From positions 1 to 18,755 of the forward strand of contig NZ_JOHY01000088.1 of the NCBI RefSeq assembly GCF_000721495.1: a stretch of 18,755 bases of DNA. Direction: 5' to 3'. Numbering within the stretch: the stretch's first letter is position 1; each line of letters begins with the position of its first letter. Under the pieces are notes generated by a model. The model was not told the DNA's origin. It did not search any database and was given only the letters and a program-made list of their open reading frames with translations. The DNA is from Streptomyces sp. NRRL F-5123. Lineage in GTDB: Bacteria; Actinomycetota; Actinomycetes; Streptomycetales; Streptomycetaceae. Position numbers and translations under genes: made by a program. Of the stretch, positions 17,257 to 18,755 are shown piece by piece.

Positions 17257-17459
17257 GCGGGTCCCCTGCCTCCCGGGACACACCACTGACCGGTGGTCAC
17301 GAAAACCGTTGCTCACGGTGTTTCGCACGTCCGCCGTCGTCGGCGGGTCCCTCCTCCGGGTCGTGAACCCGCGCGGAGCGTCCGCCGCGGTCCGGTGTCA
17401 CCGCGGGCCGCGCAATGCTGAGCTGCGGCGTTCCGGTCCGTCAGTTTCCGGCCCGGTAC
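17257..17459. other. Intergenic region upstream of the LacI regulator
   Basis: No gene is supported. An imperfect inverted repeat at 17300-17325 (CGAAAACCGT, 5-nt gap, ACGGTGTTTCG) stands out from the GC-rich surroundings and could be a binding site for a second regulator. ACCAC-N6-GTGGT lies next to it on its left. Confidence 0.35.
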
Positions 17460-17488
17460 TTGACGCCCATGTCTGTGAGCGCTAACAA
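17460..17488 (+). promoter_or_regulatory. Promoter of the LacI regulator gene
   Basis: TTGACG (17460-17465) and TAACAA (17483-17488) are spaced by 17 nt. The predicted transcript start is near 17495, about 20 nt before ATG 17515. The operator overlaps the spacer and -10, so autorepression is expected. Confidence 0.7.
17474..17487. promoter_or_regulatory. LacI-family operator, site E (regulator promoter)
   Basis: TGTGAGCGCTAACA is a near-palindrome centred on AGCGCT, typical of LacI/GalR-family sites with a central CG. It is used here as the reference sequence for sites A to D and overlaps the -10 of the regulator's own promoter. Confidence 0.8.
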
Positions 17489-17514
17489 TGGCCGCACCAG
17501 TGGATCGGAGAAGC

Positions 17515-18573
17515 ATGTCGCAAACTGCGTCGAGTCCCGGACGGCGCCGGGCGCCCACGATGGCGGACGTGGCCCAGCGCGTCGGGGTGTCGCATCAGAC
17601 GGTTTCGAGGGTTCTGAGCAACCACCCCAATGTACGTGAGTCGACGCGGGCGGACGTGCTGCGGGCGATCGAGGAACTGGGTTACCGGCGGAACTCCTCG
17701 GCGCGGGCGCTCGTGACGCGGCGCACCCTGACACTGGGTGTGGTGGCGTGCAATCCGACCCTGTTCGGCCCGGCCAGCATGCTGTTCGGTCTGGAGGAGG
17801 CGGCCAGGGACGAGGGATTCATGGTCTCGGCCGTCACGTTGCGCCGCTACAGCGCCAAGGCTCTCTCCGATGCGATCGACCACCTCAGCGAGTGGGGGGT
17901 GGAGGGCATCGTGGTGATCGTCCCCCACCGGGCCGCGGTCGCGGCCCTGGCGGAACTGCGGCTGCCCTTCCCGGTCGTGACCGTCGAGGGCGGCCACTCG
18001 CTGCCGATTCCGGGAGTGTCCGTCGACCAGGACCTCGGCGCCCGCCTTGTCACCAGCCACTTGCTGAACGCCGGGCACCGGACCGTCTGGCACGTGGCCG
18101 GCCCGTCCGACTGGCTGGAGGCCGAGGCCCGTGTCCGAGGCTGGCGCGACACGCTGGAGGAAGCCGGCGTCGAAGTACCTCCGCCGCTCGTCGGCGACTG
18201 GACGCCGCTGTCCGGCTACCGCGCCGGGCAGGAACTGGCGGGCCGGGTGGCCGCGAACGGCGCCCGGCGTCGTCCGTCCGACGTGACCGCGGTCTTCGTG
18301 GCCAACGACCAGATGGCGCTGGGCGTGCTGCGGGCCTTCCGTGAGGCGGGCCTGTCCGTGCCGGGACAGGTGGCGGTCGCGGGCTTCGACGACATCCCGG
18401 AGGCGGAGTTCTTCGCGCCGCCGCTCACGACCGTACGGCAGGACTTCGCCGCGGTCGGACAGGCCAGCATCCGGCTGCTGGTCAGCCGACTCGAGTCGAG
18501 CGGAATGCCGGACGACGAACGCATCGTGATCGAACCCCGGCTGATAATCCGCCGCAGCAGCACTCCTTCCTGA
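17515..18573 (+). CDS. LacI/GalR-family transcriptional repressor, probable AraR-like regulator of the locus
   Basis: 352 residues. The N-terminal helix-turn-helix is at 15-36 (PTMADVAQRVGVSHQTVSRVLSN). NSSARAL at 60-66 is the hinge helix that inserts into the central CG of LacI-type operators. Residues from about 70 form a periplasmic-binding-protein-like sensor domain (LGVVACNP, GVEGIVVIVP, FVANDQMALGVLRAF, VAVAGFDDIPEAEFFAPPLTTVRQD). Start: ATG 17515 with GGAG at 17507-17510; the in-frame ATG 17488 overlaps the predicted -10 and can be excluded if that promoter is right. It sits directly upstream of araB and has an operator at its own promoter, with further copies at the esterase, GH59 and GH39-like genes. 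An arabinose-related ligand is inferred, not shown. LacI-type arabinose repressors are known in other actinobacteria such as Corynebacterium. Confidence 0.88.
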   Translation: MSQTASSPGRRRAPTMADVAQRVGVSHQTVSRVLSNHPNVRESTRADVLRAIEELGYRRNSSARALVTRRTLTLGVVACNPTLFGPASMLFGLEEAARDEGFMVSAVTLRRYSAKALSDAIDHLSEWGVEGIVVIVPHRAAVAALAELRLPFPVVTVEGGHSLPIPGVSVDQDLGARLVTSHLLNAGHRTVWHVAGPSDWLEAEARVRGWRDTLEEAGVEVPPPLVGDWTPLSGYRAGQELAGRVAANGARRRPSDVTAVFVANDQMALGVLRAFREAGLSVPGQVAVAGFDDIPEAEFFAPPLTTVRQDFAAVGQASIRLLVSRLESSGMPDDERIVIEPRLIIRRSSTPS

Positions 18574-18591
18574 GCCCACTCGTCCCTATGG

Positions 18592-18620
18592 GGAAGTTCC
18601 GGCCGGGTGCCGGAACTTCC
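18592..18620 (+). promoter_or_regulatory. Perfect inverted repeat between the LacI gene and araB
   Basis: GGAAGTTCCGGC (18592-18603) and its complement GCCGGAACTTCC (18609-18620) flank a 5-nt loop. The arm itself contains the palindrome GGAAGTTCC. It starts 18 nt after the LacI stop and ends about 9 nt before the araB ribosome binding site. It may be a terminator or attenuator that lowers araB expression relative to the regulator, or a DNA operator. Confidence 0.6.
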
Positions 18621-18639
18621 GGCGTATCTGGAGACAAAG

Positions 18640-18755
18640 ATGACAACCGATCCAGCCGCGGTCACCGTCGGTATCGATTTCGGGACGCTGTCCGGGCGTG
18701 CTCTGGTCGTGGCCGTCGAGGACGGTCGTGAGCTGGGCAGCGCGGTGCACGAGTA
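18640..18755 (+). CDS. araB: L-ribulokinase, N-terminal part (runs off the window)
   Basis: 38 codons are visible. After a short leader, VGIDFGTLSGRALVV is the FGGY-kinase N-terminal ATP-binding block in the form typical of AraB ribulokinases, and DGRELGSAVHEY matches the next conserved segment. The enzyme phosphorylates L-ribulose in the cytoplasm in L-arabinose breakdown; araD and araA are expected downstream. Start: ATG 18640 with GGAG at 18630-18633. The gene lies 66 nt after the LacI-family gene, with a strong inverted repeat between. No separate LacI-type operator is seen in that gap, so it may be read from the regulator's promoter. Confidence 0.88.
   Translation, partial: MTTDPAAVTVGIDFGTLSGRALVVAVEDGRELGSAVHE

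Noticed and set aside
17488..17514. Upstream in-frame ATG for the LacI-family protein
   Set aside because: It overlaps the predicted -10 box and operator and has no ribosome binding site; ATG 17515 has GGAG upstream.

Overview
The window is high-GC actinobacterial DNA, most likely Streptomyces or a close relative. The evidence is the strongly GC-biased third codon positions, GTG starts, purine-rich ribosome binding sites, hairpin terminators without T-tracts, and many secreted enzymes carrying ricin-type (CBM13-like) lectin modules. No tRNA, rRNA, CRISPR array, insertion sequence or phage gene was seen.

Layout: (1) 1-87 is the end of a lectin-domain protein cut by the window edge. (2) 187-1698 is a secreted lectin-GH54 alpha-L-arabinofuranosidase. 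(3) 1998-6794 is a tight five-gene operon: a FadR-type GntR regulator, then larA, larB, larC and larE. These are the nickel-pincer-nucleotide (NPN) racemase/epimerase and its three cofactor-building enzymes. (4) 7005-8381 (minus strand) is a secreted CE1-type feruloyl esterase with a lectin domain, convergent with larE and divergent from the next gene. (5) 8782-17182 holds four secreted glycosidases on the plus strand: a GH59 galactocerebrosidase-like beta-galactosidase, a GH29 alpha-L-fucosidase (Tat signal) and two clan GH-A, GH39-like enzymes, each with a C-terminal lectin module. (6) 17515-18573 is a LacI-family repressor, followed by the start of an L-ribulokinase gene (araB) that runs off the window.

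Reading: arabinofuranosidase, beta-galactosidase, fucosidase, GH39-like enzymes, feruloyl esterase and ribulokinase together suggest a locus for taking apart arabinose-, galactose- and fucose-bearing plant material, with arabinogalactan (AGP or pectin side chains) as the best guess, and feeding L-arabinose into the pentose pathway. A shared operator close to TGTGAGCGCTAACA lies at the repressor's own promoter, upstream of the esterase and of the GH59 gene. Degenerate forms lie just downstream of the promoter of the second GH39-like gene and inside its coding sequence. The LacI protein is therefore probably the local, AraR-like regulator.

The lar operon has none of these operators, is bounded by strong hairpins on both sides, and appears to be a separately regulated metabolic cassette placed among the polysaccharide genes. 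LarA keeps its nickel and pincer ligands, so an active 2-hydroxyacid (or sugar-acid) racemase/epimerase is likely, but its substrate cannot be told from sequence alone.
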